DNA of 59,531 nt from the IMG/VR virus record IMGVR_UViG_3300021959_000043, positions 1 to 59,531 of that record, one strand, 5' to 3'. Of this stretch, positions 23,477 to 32,948 are shown one piece after another; within the stretch, counting starts at the first letter, position 1, and the number at the start of each line of letters is the position of its first letter. This DNA is from a virus. Position numbers and translations under genes: made by a program. Under the pieces are notes generated by a model. That model was not told where the DNA came from. It made no database searches and was given only the letters and a program-made list of their open reading frames with translations.

Positions 23477-23878
23477 ATGAAAAAAATATGGGAATGGTTA
23501 AGTGGTAGCGTTATAAAAGAGGTTGGTGAAGTTATTGATAAACTAACTACTACTAAAGAAGAAAAGCTTTTAATAAAAAAAGAAATACAAAAAATATTAG
23601 AAGAAGCAGATAATAAAGCTCAAGAGCAAGTTACTAAAAGATGGGAGTCAGACATGCAGTCAGACAGTATATTGTCAAAGAACATAAGACCTTTAGTGCT
23701 TATATATTTAACTGTTATATTTACTGCTTGCGCTTTTTTTCACGGTAATGTAGGAGAGTTTAAAATAGCAGAAGAATATATACCAATATTTCAAACATTA
23801 TTAGTAACTGTTTACGGTGCTTATTTTGTTGGTAGAACTTGGGAAAAAGCAAAAAAAATAACAAATAAAAAAGATTAA
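23477..23878 (+). CDS. Phage holin of the 3-TM type (133 aa)
   Basis: A short N-terminal helix (MKKIWEWLSGSVIKEVGEVI) is followed by a charged coil (KLTTTKEEKLLIKKEIQKIL...) and the conserved segment SDSILSKNIRPLVLIYLTVI. Hydrophobic helices lie at about 72-92 and 100-122. This is the layout of the Holin_3TMs family, which permeabilises the inner membrane to start lysis. It sits directly after the GldL-like gene; the amidase lies 29 kb downstream. A short terminal Lys-rich tail is cytoplasmic. Confidence 0.75.
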   Translation: MKKIWEWLSGSVIKEVGEVIDKLTTTKEEKLLIKKEIQKILEEADNKAQEQVTKRWESDMQSDSILSKNIRPLVLIYLTVIFTACAFFHGNVGEFKIAEEYIPIFQTLLVTVYGAYFVGRTWEKAKKITNKKD

Positions 23879-23880
23879 AA

Positions 23881-24201
23881 ATGGGACAATTTAAAATACA
23901 AGACTCTACTATAAGTCAAGCTATGCCTTTGACGGCGGCTATGATAGCTAGTATTGACGTTAGACCAGCTTGGGCATTTGAAAACCAAAGTGGAACATTA
24001 GGTACTAACCTAAATTCATCTGTAATATATTGCGGTGTAATGCCAGCTGACGCATCAATAAGCGTAAGACTACCAGGTAATTCACAAGTAATAGAATTTA
24101 AAGGTTTACAATCTGGATCAATACTTCCAGTAGTTGTTGATTACGTTACAGCTGTGGCAGGCACTGGTGTAACAGTAAGTGACTTTATAGTAGGAAAATA
24201 A
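23881..24201 (+). CDS. Possible capsid decoration or head-fibre protein (106 aa)
   Basis: A small all-beta protein: GQFKIQDSTISQAMPLTAAM, VIYCGVMPADASISVRLPGN, FKGLQSGSILPVVVDYVTAV. It is short, neutral and Gly/Val/Ser-rich, like auxiliary capsid proteins. It is 2 bases after the holin gene. No family recognised; the capsid role is inferred from composition and from the packaging and head genes that follow. Confidence 0.5.
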   Translation: MGQFKIQDSTISQAMPLTAAMIASIDVRPAWAFENQSGTLGTNLNSSVIYCGVMPADASISVRLPGNSQVIEFKGLQSGSILPVVVDYVTAVAGTGVTVSDFIVGK

Positions 24202-24251
24202 AAACAAAACAAGTAACTATATAAATATTAATAATCAAATAAAATCAAATT

Positions 24252-24512
24252 ATGAGTGAAGTAAAAGAGTTAACAAAAAAAATTACAGAAGAACAACTTA
24301 AGACAGTTCAAGACCAACAAGGTAAGCTACAGGAAGCTTTGAGAACTATAGGTGTTTTAGATGTTCAAAAACAAAACGTTCACGGTCAAATATCTTTATT
24401 ATCTAAAGAAATAGAAGAGACAAAGAAAGGACTAGAAGAAGAGTACGGTCAAGTAAATATTAACTTACAAGATGGTACATATGAAGAGATTGTAGAAGAA
24501 GATGAAAAATAA
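24252..24512 (+). CDS. Coiled-coil phage protein (86 aa)
   Basis: Heptad-like helix from residue 3 to about 68 (KKITEEQLKTVQDQQGKLQE..., SLLSKEIEETKKGLEEEYG), ending VNINLQDGTYEEIVEEDEK. This pattern (E-E-E-Y-G-x-V-N-I-N-L-x-D-G-x-Y) is one I know from small proteins just upstream of terminase genes in marine phages. Function unknown. It overlaps the next gene by 11 bases. Confidence 0.6.
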   Translation: MSEVKELTKKITEEQLKTVQDQQGKLQEALRTIGVLDVQKQNVHGQISLLSKEIEETKKGLEEEYGQVNINLQDGTYEEIVEEDEK

Positions 24513-24729
24513 TATAAGAAAAATAAGCATAGGTTCTGATTATAAAAACGACGCTATGCATTATTCTATTGGTCAACAAGTTTATGGCGGTCACGAGATA
24601 TCGCATATAATATTTGAAGAGCAAGATAATTCTTATAATATACATATAAAGAAAAAAGACGAGGTATTGCCATGGAAGAAATTTAATTCTAACATGGCTA
24701 TATCAGTTGAGTATGATCTACAGTATTAA
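24502..24729 (+). CDS. Conserved small beta protein upstream of terminase (75 aa)
   Basis: Short beta-strand pattern: IRKISIGSDYKNDAMHYSIG, HEISHIIFEEQDNSYNIHIK, AISVEYDLQY. The S-I-G-x-D-Y-K-x-x-A-M-x-Y phrase looks conserved in this neighbourhood of marine phages. No known activity. Its last base overlaps the start of the next gene (TAATG). Confidence 0.55.
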   Translation: MKNNIRKISIGSDYKNDAMHYSIGQQVYGGHEISHIIFEEQDNSYNIHIKKKDEVLPWKKFNSNMAISVEYDLQY

Positions 24730-25334
24730 TGAAAAGTATATATGACTTTATAGTTAAACCTTTAGGTGAAAAATATAATAATAAAATAAACATAAAAAAT
24801 AAAGAGTTATATTTAAACACAAAAATAGAAGGATGGAAATTTGTTAATAGACTTGCTATTGTTGTGGAAACACCTCTAGCATTTGATATTGGTATAAAAA
24901 AAGGTGATACCGTTGTTATACATCAAAATGTTTTTAGAACTTTTTATAACAGTAAAGGTGTTAAGAAAAAAAGTAGATCTTTTTTTAAAGAAGATTTATA
25001 TTTTTGTGCTTTAGATCAAATATATTTATATAAAAATAACTCAACATGGAAGTCTATCGGTGATAGATGTTTTGTTATGCCTATAATTAATAACGATCAG
25101 TTTAGCAACAAAAAAGAAAAAGACCTTATTGGTGTATTAAAATACGACAATAGCTCTTTAAACGCGCTAGAAATAACATCTGGAGATCTTGTTGGTTATA
25201 CGCCAAATAGTGAATGGGAGTTTTTAATAGAAGGGCAAAGACTTTATTGTATGAAATCTAATGATATTGTAATTAAATATGAATACCAAGGAAACGAAAA
25301 AGAATATAATCCAAGCTGGGCACGTAGCGGTTGA
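24729..25334 (+). CDS. Tandem GroES-like beta-barrel protein (201 aa)
   Basis: Two segments resemble GroES folds. Residues about 38-70 contain AIVVETPLAFDIGIKKGDTV and VIHQNVF (strand, 'G-I-K-x-G-D-x-V' turn, strand). Residues about 138-185 contain IGVLKYD...LEITSGDLVGY and WEFLIEGQRLYCMKSNDIVI, close to the GroES C-terminal strand pattern. This could be a second, double co-chaperonin for the phage GroEL, or an unrelated barrel protein in packaging. It sits three genes before the large terminase. Assignment is moderate. Confidence 0.5.
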   Translation: MKSIYDFIVKPLGEKYNNKINIKNKELYLNTKIEGWKFVNRLAIVVETPLAFDIGIKKGDTVVIHQNVFRTFYNSKGVKKKSRSFFKEDLYFCALDQIYLYKNNSTWKSIGDRCFVMPIINNDQFSNKKEKDLIGVLKYDNSSLNALEITSGDLVGYTPNSEWEFLIEGQRLYCMKSNDIVIKYEYQGNEKEYNPSWARSG

Positions 25335-25554
25335 GGAATTAATAAAGGTTGCTAAGGAAGCTATTGTTGATTCAGACGACGATATTTCTGCTGATAGATT
25401 AAAAAACGCGGCTGCAACTAAAAAACTAGCTATATTTGATGCATTTGAAATATTAAGCCGTATCGAGGAAGAAGAGAATTTATTAAATAATAAGCCTAAA
25501 GAAGTTAAAGAAGAAAGAACTTTTAAAGGTTTTGCAGAAGGTAGATCTAAGTAA
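25279..25554 (+). CDS. Putative small terminase subunit analogue (91 aa)
   Basis: Helical throughout: VAVEELIKVAKEAI, DDDISADRLKNAAATKKLAI, DAFEILSRIEEEENLL, then a basic tail TFKGFAEGRSK. It overlaps the preceding gene by 56 bases and the large terminase by 1 base (TAATG), exactly where the small subunit is expected. Size and helical make-up fit. No helix-turn-helix is certain, so the call rests largely on position. Confidence 0.5.
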   Translation: MNTKETKKNIIQAGHVAVEELIKVAKEAIVDSDDDISADRLKNAAATKKLAIFDAFEILSRIEEEENLLNNKPKEVKEERTFKGFAEGRSK

Positions 25555-27767
25555 TGTATATTCAAAGTTTATATAAAGTATTAAAAAACCACATTAAACC
25601 AAAAGTTCTTAATAGAATGAATAGGTACAATAAATGGGAGTATGGATATAATGAAGAGCACGATATAATTGTAATAAGCAAAGATGGAACTGTAGGTGAA
25701 GTATATGAAATACAAAATTTAAAAATAGCTTTACCTAAAAAACCAGAAAAACCTCACGGGTTTGTTTCTAATAAATGGGAATACACTGAATATCCTAAAG
25801 AATTAAAAAAGATTAAATCTGTTTTTGATTGGGAAGAGTATTCTATTAATTTTAAAGAAAAATGGTATGATTACATCGATAATGAGTTTAATAAAAGAGA
25901 ACAAGGTTTTTGGTTCAATAATAAAAACGTGGCTACTTACATTACTGGTACTCACTATATGTACTTGCAGTGGAGCAAAATTGACGTTGGGCAGCCAGAC
26001 TTTAGGGAGTCAAACAGATTATTCTACATATTCTGGGAAGCTTGCAAAGCAGATGACAGGTGTTATGGAATGTGTTATCTTAAAAACCGTCGAAGCGGAT
26101 TCTCATTTATGTCCTCAGCTGAGTCAGTTAACCTTGCGACAATATCAACGGATTCACGGTTCGGCATACTGTCCAAATCTGGTCCCGATGCTAAAAAGAT
26201 GTTCACAGATAAGGTTGTACCAATTTCCGTTAACTATCCCTTCTTCTTCAAACCAATCCAGGACGGTATGGACAGACCAAAAACCGAGCTCGCGTACAGA
26301 GTACCCGCGTCAAAATTCACAAGAAGAAAACTTGAATCCAATGAAGCCATTGCAGAAATCACAGGGCTTGACACCACCATCGACTGGAAAAATACAGGTG
26401 ACAATTCCTATGATGGAGAAAAACTTAAACTTCTAGTACACGATGAATCAGGTAAATGGGAAAAGCCAAATAATATACTCAACAACTGGAGAGTTACAAA
26501 AACAACATTAAGATTAGGTGGTACAATAATAGGTAAGTGTATGATGGGTTCTACCTCTAACGCTTTAGATAAGGGTGGTAGTAATTTTAAAAAATTATAT
26601 TATGATTCAAATGTTGAGGAAAGAAACGCCAATGGAGAGACTCGCTCAGGATTATATTCTCTGTTCATACCTATGGAATGGAACTACGAAGGATACATTG
26701 ATTCTTATGGCTTACCTGTCTTCGAAGATCCAAAAAAAGATAGATTTAGTCCGCAAGGAAAAAGAATAAGAATAGGTGTAATAGAATATTGGCAAAACGA
26801 AGTAGATGGATTAAAAAAAGACCAAGATGGTTTAAATGAATTCTACAGACAATTCCCAAGAACAGAGCAACACGCTTTTAGAGATGAAGCAAAACAATCT
26901 TTGTTTAATTTGACAAAGATATATGAGCAAATAGATTATAATCAAGATGTAAGAAACGAATCATTAGTTACAAAAGGTTCTTTTCAATGGCAAAACGGAA
27001 TACAAGACAGTAGTGTTTTATTTGTACCTAACAAAAACGGTAGGTTTTTAGTAACATGGGTTCCACCTATAGAGCTACAAAATAGAGTTATTTTAAAAAA
27101 TGGTTTAAAATACCCTGGTAATGAACATTGTGGAGCTTTTGGATGTGATCCATATGATATATCTGGTACAGTTGACTCAAGAGGTTCTAACGGTTCACTG
27201 CACGGTTTAACTAAATTTTCAATGGAAAAAGTACCTAATAGTTTATTTTTCTTAGAATACATAGCTAGACCACAAACTGCTGAAATATTTTTTGAAGATG
27301 TGCTTATGGCTTGTGTTTTTTATGGTATGCCAATATTAGCTGAAAACAATAAACCTAGATTATTATATCATTTCAAAAGAAGAGGTTACAGAGGTTATAG
27401 TATGAATAGACCAGATAAGGTTTATATGAAGCTATCTATAACAGAAAGAGAAATAGGTGGTATACCTAACTCTAGTCAAGATATAAAGCAAGCTCATGCT
27501 GCTGCTATAGAGTCTTATATAGAAAACTATGTAGGTAATTTAGATGGTAGATATGGAGATATTTATTTTCAAAGAACATTAGAAGACTGGTCAAGGTTTG
27601 ATATAAATAATAGAACAAAGCACGATGCTTCTATTAGTTCTGGTTTAGCTTTAATGGCGTGCAATAAAAATTTATATACTCCAGTTTTTAAAAGACAATT
27701 AGAGCAAAAACCTTTAGGTTTTAAAAAGTATGATAACAAAGGATTTAGTTCAAAAATAATAAGATAA
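25554..27767 (+). CDS. terL: Terminase large subunit (737 aa)
   Basis: The DNA-packaging motor and headful nuclease. ATPase motifs: a Walker A-like loop KNRRSGFSFMSS near residues 176-187, Walker B LLVHDES near 292-298, and coupling motif CMMGSTSN near 329-336. The nuclease domain begins around 470, with a metal-binding Asp in GCDPYDISG near 530 and acidic residues further on (EIFFEDVL). Length fits flavophage/crAss-like TerL. The segment from about 26041 to 26405 has a clearly higher GC content and different codon choice from the rest of the gene. It is followed directly by the portal gene (no gap). Confidence 0.92.
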   Translation: MYIQSLYKVLKNHIKPKVLNRMNRYNKWEYGYNEEHDIIVISKDGTVGEVYEIQNLKIALPKKPEKPHGFVSNKWEYTEYPKELKKIKSVFDWEEYSINFKEKWYDYIDNEFNKREQGFWFNNKNVATYITGTHYMYLQWSKIDVGQPDFRESNRLFYIFWEACKADDRCYGMCYLKNRRSGFSFMSSAESVNLATISTDSRFGILSKSGPDAKKMFTDKVVPISVNYPFFFKPIQDGMDRPKTELAYRVPASKFTRRKLESNEAIAEITGLDTTIDWKNTGDNSYDGEKLKLLVHDESGKWEKPNNILNNWRVTKTTLRLGGTIIGKCMMGSTSNALDKGGSNFKKLYYDSNVEERNANGETRSGLYSLFIPMEWNYEGYIDSYGLPVFEDPKKDRFSPQGKRIRIGVIEYWQNEVDGLKKDQDGLNEFYRQFPRTEQHAFRDEAKQSLFNLTKIYEQIDYNQDVRNESLVTKGSFQWQNGIQDSSVLFVPNKNGRFLVTWVPPIELQNRVILKNGLKYPGNEHCGAFGCDPYDISGTVDSRGSNGSLHGLTKFSMEKVPNSLFFLEYIARPQTAEIFFEDVLMACVFYGMPILAENNKPRLLYHFKRRGYRGYSMNRPDKVYMKLSITEREIGGIPNSSQDIKQAHAAAIESYIENYVGNLDGRYGDIYFQRTLEDWSRFDINNRTKHDASISSGLALMACNKNLYTPVFKRQLEQKPLGFKKYDNKGFSSKIIR
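26041..26405 (+). other. Compositionally distinct patch inside terL
   Basis: Hand counts give 26/60 and 27/60 G+C on the lines starting 26221 and 26281, versus 19/60 at 27541. Codons such as GTC, TCC, CGA and CTC, rare elsewhere in the window, cluster here. Similar patches occur in nrdA, nrdB and the scaffold gene. It spans the Walker A region. It could be a recombination tract or recoded site. Confidence 0.55.
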
Positions 27768-30182
27768 ATGATTTATAGCAATTACGTAGGTTCGTTTCCT
27801 AGTCAGGTAGTATCTGATGAAGAAAAGCAAGGTTATGATTATGGTTACGCCGTAGGACGAGCTATTGAAGGAGAGTGGTTTTCTGGAGATAGAGGTGGAC
27901 TAGGTAATAGGTATCAAAACAGTTGGTTAAATTTTCATAGACTAAGATTATATGCTAGAGGTGAACAACCTGTTCAAAAATATAAAGATGAATTGTCTAT
28001 AAATGGTGATTTGTCTTATTTAAATTTAGACTGGAAGCCAGTGCCTATAATACCTAAATTTGTTGATATTATAGTTAATGGTATGTCTCAAAAAATATTT
28101 GACATAAAAGCTTTTGCTCAAGATCCAGAGTCGTTAAAGAAAAGAACAAAATATGCAGACTCTATAATGAGAGATATGTACGCTAAAGAAATAATACAAG
28201 CTACTAACCAAGCAACAGGCATGGATTTCTTTAACAGCAACGACCCTAATAACATACCTGAAACTCAACAAGAACTAGATCTTCACATGCAGTTAAGTTA
28301 CAAGCAGTCAATTGAAATAGCAGAAGAAGAAGCTATTGAGAATGTTTTAGCTTTTAATAAATATGATTTAATAAAGAAAAGATTAATTCAAGATTTAACA
28401 ATAATAGGTATAAGTGCTGTTAAAACAGATTTTAATTTAGCTAATGGCGTTACAATAAATTATGTTGACCCAGCTAATTTAGTTTATTCTTATACAGAAG
28501 ACCCTAATTTTGATGACATATATTATGCAGGTGAAGTTAAGTCTATAAGTTTAGTTGAATTAAAAAAGCAATTTCCTAGCTTATCAGACGAAGAGTTGAA
28601 AAAAATAGAAAAATTTCCTGGTGATGCTAATTACACTAGAAACTTTTATGCTCAACAAGATTCTCAAAATCAAGTTCAAGTATTGTATTTTGAATATAAA
28701 ACATATTCAAATCAAATATTTAAAATAAAACAAACAGAGCAAGGATTAGAAAAAGCTTTAGAAAAACCAGACACGTTTAATCCTCAACCAAATGATAATT
28801 TTGAAAGAGTAGGTAGAGCTATAGAAGTTTTATATACTGGTGCTAAAATACTAGGCCACGAAATGATGTTAGAGTGGAAAATGTCAGAAAATATGACTAG
28901 ACCTAATTCTAATTTAACTAAAGTTAATATGAATTATTCTATATGTGCACCACGCATGTATAAAGGTATGATAGAATCAACAGTTAGCAGAGTAACTGGT
29001 TTTGCTGATATGATTCAATTAACTCATTTAAAGTTACAACAAGTGTTGTCTAGAATGGTACCAGATGGTGTTTTTGTAGACGTAGATGGATTAGCTGAAG
29101 TTGATTTAGGTAATGGAACAAACTATAATGCTCAAGAAGCACTTAACATGTATTTCCAAACAGGTTCTATAGTTGGTAGGTCAATGACGCAAGATGGTGA
29201 TTTAAATAGAGGTAAAGTGCCTATTCAAGAACTACAAACAGGTAGTGGAGGTGCTAAAATACAAAGCTTAATACAAACGTATCAATACTATTTACAAATG
29301 ATACGTGATGTAACAGGGCTTAATGAAGCAACAGACGCTAGTACTCCTGATGCTCACGCTTTAGTTGGTTTACAGAAAATGGCAGCAGCAAATTCTAATA
29401 CAGCACTTAGACACGTAATGCAAGGTGGTTTATACTTAACACTAAGAACGTGTGAGAATATATCACTAAGAATAGCTGATGCTTTAGGTTATCCTTTAAC
29501 TAGAGCCGCGTTGATAGACTCTATATCATCTTATAATACAGGTACTTTAGAAGAGTTGCAAGAAAAAAATCTTCAAGATTTTGGTATATTTTTAGAACTA
29601 GAACCAGACGAAGAAATAAAAGCTCAACTAGAACAAAATATACAAATAGCTCTTCAAAGCGGAGGTATAGACTTAGATGATGCAATAGATATCAGGCAAG
29701 TTAAAAACATGAAACTTGCTAATGCTTTGTTAAAGCAAAAAAGAAAACAAAAAGCAAAACAAGACCAAGCTAACCAACAAGCTAATATTCAAGCACAGGC
29801 ACAAGCTAATTCTCAAGCTTCACAAGAAGCAATTGAAGCAGAAATGCACAAGCAGCAGGCTCTTGCTGAGACTACAATTCAAATAGAAACATCTAAAATG
29901 CAGCTTGAAATAAAAAAGATGCTACAAGAAGCCGAGATAAAAAAAGGTTTAATGGCGGAAGAGTTTCAATACAATATACAATTAGCTGAAATAAAATCTA
30001 AAGCTGAGACTCAAAAAGAGTCTGAAATAGAAAATAGAAAAGATAATAGAGTACAAATGCAAGGTACTCAAGAGTCTAAATTAATAAACCAAAGACAAAA
30101 CAACACATTACCACAAGAGTTTGAATCCGCTGGATTTGATAACTTAGGTGGTTTTGGATTAGAGCAATTTGATCCTAGATAA
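27768..30182 (+). CDS. Portal protein (804 aa)
   Basis: Follows terL and precedes scaffold and capsid genes, the standard place. The N-terminal 60 residues (YNYAVG-like GYDYGYAVGRAIEGEW) lead into a helical/beta core. Residues about 380-470 hold NYSICAPRMYKGMIESTVSR and the long stem/crown helices. Residues about 640-780 are a Gln/Lys/Glu-rich helical barrel-like extension. Size (804 aa) matches crAss-like portals closely. It forms the dodecameric DNA channel at one capsid vertex. No enzymatic motif expected. Confidence 0.85.
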   Translation: MIYSNYVGSFPSQVVSDEEKQGYDYGYAVGRAIEGEWFSGDRGGLGNRYQNSWLNFHRLRLYARGEQPVQKYKDELSINGDLSYLNLDWKPVPIIPKFVDIIVNGMSQKIFDIKAFAQDPESLKKRTKYADSIMRDMYAKEIIQATNQATGMDFFNSNDPNNIPETQQELDLHMQLSYKQSIEIAEEEAIENVLAFNKYDLIKKRLIQDLTIIGISAVKTDFNLANGVTINYVDPANLVYSYTEDPNFDDIYYAGEVKSISLVELKKQFPSLSDEELKKIEKFPGDANYTRNFYAQQDSQNQVQVLYFEYKTYSNQIFKIKQTEQGLEKALEKPDTFNPQPNDNFERVGRAIEVLYTGAKILGHEMMLEWKMSENMTRPNSNLTKVNMNYSICAPRMYKGMIESTVSRVTGFADMIQLTHLKLQQVLSRMVPDGVFVDVDGLAEVDLGNGTNYNAQEALNMYFQTGSIVGRSMTQDGDLNRGKVPIQELQTGSGGAKIQSLIQTYQYYLQMIRDVTGLNEATDASTPDAHALVGLQKMAAANSNTALRHVMQGGLYLTLRTCENISLRIADALGYPLTRAALIDSISSYNTGTLEELQEKNLQDFGIFLELEPDEEIKAQLEQNIQIALQSGGIDLDDAIDIRQVKNMKLANALLKQKRKQKAKQDQANQQANIQAQAQANSQASQEAIEAEMHKQQALAETTIQIETSKMQLEIKKMLQEAEIKKGLMAEEFQYNIQLAEIKSKAETQKESEIENRKDNRVQMQGTQESKLINQRQNNTLPQEFESAGFDNLGGFGLEQFDPR

Positions 30183-30187
30183 ACAAT

Positions 30188-30213
30188 TATCAATTTTTTA
30201 ATTATATTATATT
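30188..30213 (+). promoter_or_regulatory. Shared leader upstream of the scaffold gene
   Basis: Ends in a 19-base sequence, TTAATTATATTATATTATG including the start codon, which is identical to the leader of the gene at 32968. It is AT-only with no Shine-Dalgarno site. It may be a late promoter -10/translation-start module. Confidence 0.45.
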
Positions 30214-31425
30214 ATGTCAGAAAAAACAAATGAACCTGTTAAGCAGGAAGGTGACTTTAAAATGAAGTCAAAGAAAAAAGCTCCGAAAAAGCTAGTAACC
30301 CCAGTAGAAACTATAAAAATGGATCTTGCTGCGGTTAATAAAGAAGAACCTATAAAGGTTGACTTAACAAAAAAAGAAAAAACAGATGCCGTTCAAAAGC
30401 AAGAAACAGAGAGCAGCGTGCTACGCGAAAAACGATCCGAGGTGGAATTGCAAGCAGTGGGACAAGGAGACGAAAAACCCGTTGAGAATGTTATTAAAGA
30501 AATACAAGAAGTAAAAGCTACTGATAAAAAAGTAGAAGAAGTAAAAAAAGAAATAAAAGAAGCTGTAAGAGATGAAAAAGTTTTAGGTAAAAAACTACCT
30601 GAAAACATTGAAAAGTTAGTTTCTTTTATGGAAGAAATACCTGGTTCAACAATAGAAGATTACGTTAGGTTAAACGCTGATTATTCTAATGTTGACAGTG
30701 ACACTTTACTTAGAGAGTATTATAAAAACACGCGTCCTCATTTAGAATATGATGAAGTTAATTTCTTGTTAGAAGATAACTTTAAATACAATGAAGATGA
30801 AGACGAAGAAAGAGATGTTAGAAAGAAAAAACTAGCATATAAAGAAGAAATTGGAAAAGCCAAAAGCTATTTAGAAGGTCTTAAGGATAAATATTATGAT
30901 GAAATCAAGTTGAAATCATCTTTAAGTCCAGACCAACAAAAAGCAACTGACTTTTTTAATAGATATAATGAAGATCAAAGAATGATATCTAAACAACGCG
31001 AAGAATTTGAGCGTGTAACTAAAAATACTTTTAACGATGAATTTGAAGGTTTCGATTTTGACTTAGGAGAGAAAAAATTTAGATACGGCGTAAAAAACAG
31101 AACCGATGTTATTGAAAATCAGTTAGACATTAGTAATTTCGTTAAGACGTTCTTAAACGAAAAAAATGAACTCACTGACCCAAAGGGATATCATAAAGCC
31201 ATGTATGCTGCACGAAACTCAGATACTATAGCTAGACATTTTTATGAACAAGGTAAAGCTGACGCGGTTAAAGACGTGGTGGCTAAGTCTAAAAATATTA
31301 CTACTGAAACAAGAAAAGAAAGTGGTAATAATAGTGGAAATGTTTTTGTTAATGGATTAAAAGTTAGAGCAATAAGTGGCGCTGATTCTTCTAAATTAAA
31401 AATAAAAAGTAAAAAATTTAACTAA
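30214..31425 (+). CDS. Probable scaffolding protein (403 aa)
   Basis: The first 140 residues are very Lys/Glu-rich and disordered or coiled (VEEVKKEIKEAVRDEKVLGK). The middle is an acidic helical block (NYNEDEDEERD-type). The C-terminal 120 residues are more compact, ending in a basic SKLKIKSKKFN. A charged coiled-coil protein between portal and major capsid genes is the typical scaffold, which shapes the procapsid and then leaves. A short GC-rich codon-shifted patch lies at about 30410-30485. Confidence 0.65.
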   Translation: MSEKTNEPVKQEGDFKMKSKKKAPKKLVTPVETIKMDLAAVNKEEPIKVDLTKKEKTDAVQKQETESSVLREKRSEVELQAVGQGDEKPVENVIKEIQEVKATDKKVEEVKKEIKEAVRDEKVLGKKLPENIEKLVSFMEEIPGSTIEDYVRLNADYSNVDSDTLLREYYKNTRPHLEYDEVNFLLEDNFKYNEDEDEERDVRKKKLAYKEEIGKAKSYLEGLKDKYYDEIKLKSSLSPDQQKATDFFNRYNEDQRMISKQREEFERVTKNTFNDEFEGFDFDLGEKKFRYGVKNRTDVIENQLDISNFVKTFLNEKNELTDPKGYHKAMYAARNSDTIARHFYEQGKADAVKDVVAKSKNITTETRKESGNNSGNVFVNGLKVRAISGADSSKLKIKSKKFN

Positions 31426-31439
31426 AAAAACTTAAAATT

Positions 31440-32882
31440 ATGAGTTTAAACAAACAATTTGGGAGTATAATCCCATCTCAATCACAAGAAATATTAAACA
31501 GTAACTACTTACAGTGGACTGATAAGACTGGTGCTGATTTCGTTGATTTTGCACAGCAATATCTACCTGAAGTATATGAACAAGAAGTAGAGCGTTATGG
31601 AAACAGAACGTTATCTGGATTCTTAAGAATGGTTGGTGCTGAAATGCCAATGACTTCTGATCAAGTAATCTGGTCTGAACAAAACAGATTACACATTGCG
31701 TATGACGGACTTACACCTGCTTATGGAACTAGTAACGTTATTGCATTTACTGGAACACCAGCTGATGTACTAAATGTTATTTCTGTTGGAGCAACTGTTG
31801 TGGTAATGGACGATTTTGGAGCTGAAGTAAAATGTTATGTTAGCGCATCAGTTCCTGGTGGAGCTGGAACAGGGCAAATAACTGCTTTACCTTATACGGC
31901 TAACACTATTGCTCTTGCTGGATTATCAGGTACTGTTAAAGTATTTGTATATGGTTCTGAATACCAAAAAGGTTCTTCTACACCTAATTACTCAGCTACT
32001 CAAACAGATGGATATATTAGTGTTGATCCTCAGTTTAGTCAATTTAGTAACTCACCTATCATAATCAGAAATAAATACGTTGTAAACGGATCTGATATGG
32101 CACAAATAGGTTGGGTTGAAGTTGCAACTGAAGATGGAACTTCTGGGTATTTATGGTATTTAAAAGCTGAATCTGAAACAAGATTACGTTTTGAAGATTA
32201 CTTAGAAATGGCGTTAGTAGAAGGTGAAATCGCTACTGGAACTGCTGCTGTTGCTGCTAAAGTAAATGGTACAGAAGGTATGTTTGCTGCTATCTCAAAT
32301 AGAGGTAATGTAAACACAGGATTTACTGCTGCTGCAGGAATTGATTCTTTTGATGCTATTTTGAAAAACTTAGATACTCAAGGAGCTATTGAAGAAAACA
32401 TGCTATTTTTACAAAGACAAACTGCTTTGGATTTTGACGATATGTTAGCTTCTATTTCTGGCGGATATGCTGGAGGTACTGCTTTTGGATTATTTGAAAA
32501 TTCTGAAGAAATGGCTTTAAACTTAGGCTTTAGCGGATTCCGTAGAGGATCTTACGACTTCTATAAAACAGATTGGAAATACTTAAATGATGCTTCTACA
32601 AGAGGTGCTATGGTAGGACCTTCTTCTATTGAAGGTGTATTAATTCCTGCTGGAACTTCTACAGTTTACGATCAAATTCTAGGAACAAACATTAGAAGAC
32701 CATTCTTACACGTACGTTATAGAGCATCTCAAGGAGATGACAGACGTATGAAGTCTTGGTTAACTGGTTCTGCTGGTGGTGCATTTACATCTGATCTTGA
32801 TGCTATGGAAGTAAACTTCCTATCTGAAAGATGTTTAGTTGTACAAGCTGCTAACAATTTCGTATTGTTCAAAGGATTATAA
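31440..32882 (+). CDS. Major capsid protein (480 aa)
   Basis: HK97-fold capsid subunit by context and pattern. The N-terminus, NKQFGSIIPSQSQEILNSNY then RTLSGFLRMVGAEMPMTSDQ and VIWSEQNRLHIAYD, is the conserved start of the capsid proteins of flavophage/crAss-like podoviruses. Residues about 95-190 form a beta insertion (VISVGATVVVMDDFGAEVKC...). The C-terminal part, RYRASQGDDRRMKSWLTGSA then MEVNFLSERCLVVQAANNFV, is the P-domain end. Codons are well adapted, and a strong terminator follows. Confidence 0.88.
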   Translation: MSLNKQFGSIIPSQSQEILNSNYLQWTDKTGADFVDFAQQYLPEVYEQEVERYGNRTLSGFLRMVGAEMPMTSDQVIWSEQNRLHIAYDGLTPAYGTSNVIAFTGTPADVLNVISVGATVVVMDDFGAEVKCYVSASVPGGAGTGQITALPYTANTIALAGLSGTVKVFVYGSEYQKGSSTPNYSATQTDGYISVDPQFSQFSNSPIIIRNKYVVNGSDMAQIGWVEVATEDGTSGYLWYLKAESETRLRFEDYLEMALVEGEIATGTAAVAAKVNGTEGMFAAISNRGNVNTGFTAAAGIDSFDAILKNLDTQGAIEENMLFLQRQTALDFDDMLASISGGYAGGTAFGLFENSEEMALNLGFSGFRRGSYDFYKTDWKYLNDASTRGAMVGPSSIEGVLIPAGTSTVYDQILGTNIRRPFLHVRYRASQGDDRRMKSWLTGSAGGAFTSDLDAMEVNFLSERCLVVQAANNFVLFKGL

Positions 32883-32904
32883 GAATCCAAAATTAATGTA
32901 ATTT

Positions 32905-32940
32905 TTACCCTCGTTTTATCAACGGGGGTAATTATTACTT
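32905..32940 (+). terminator. Intrinsic terminator after the capsid gene
   Basis: TTACCCTCGTT (32905-32915) pairs with AACGGGGGTAA (32921-32931, one G-T pair) around TTATC. A T-rich tail follows. It lies 22 bases after the stop and would limit read-through from the abundant capsid transcript. Confidence 0.8.
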
Positions 32941-32948
32941 TTATCAAT

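Noticed and set aside
25825-26436. A 203-codon frame inside terL on the same strand
   Set aside because: It runs in another frame of a clearly conserved terminase, and its openness is explained by the GC-rich patch with few stops.
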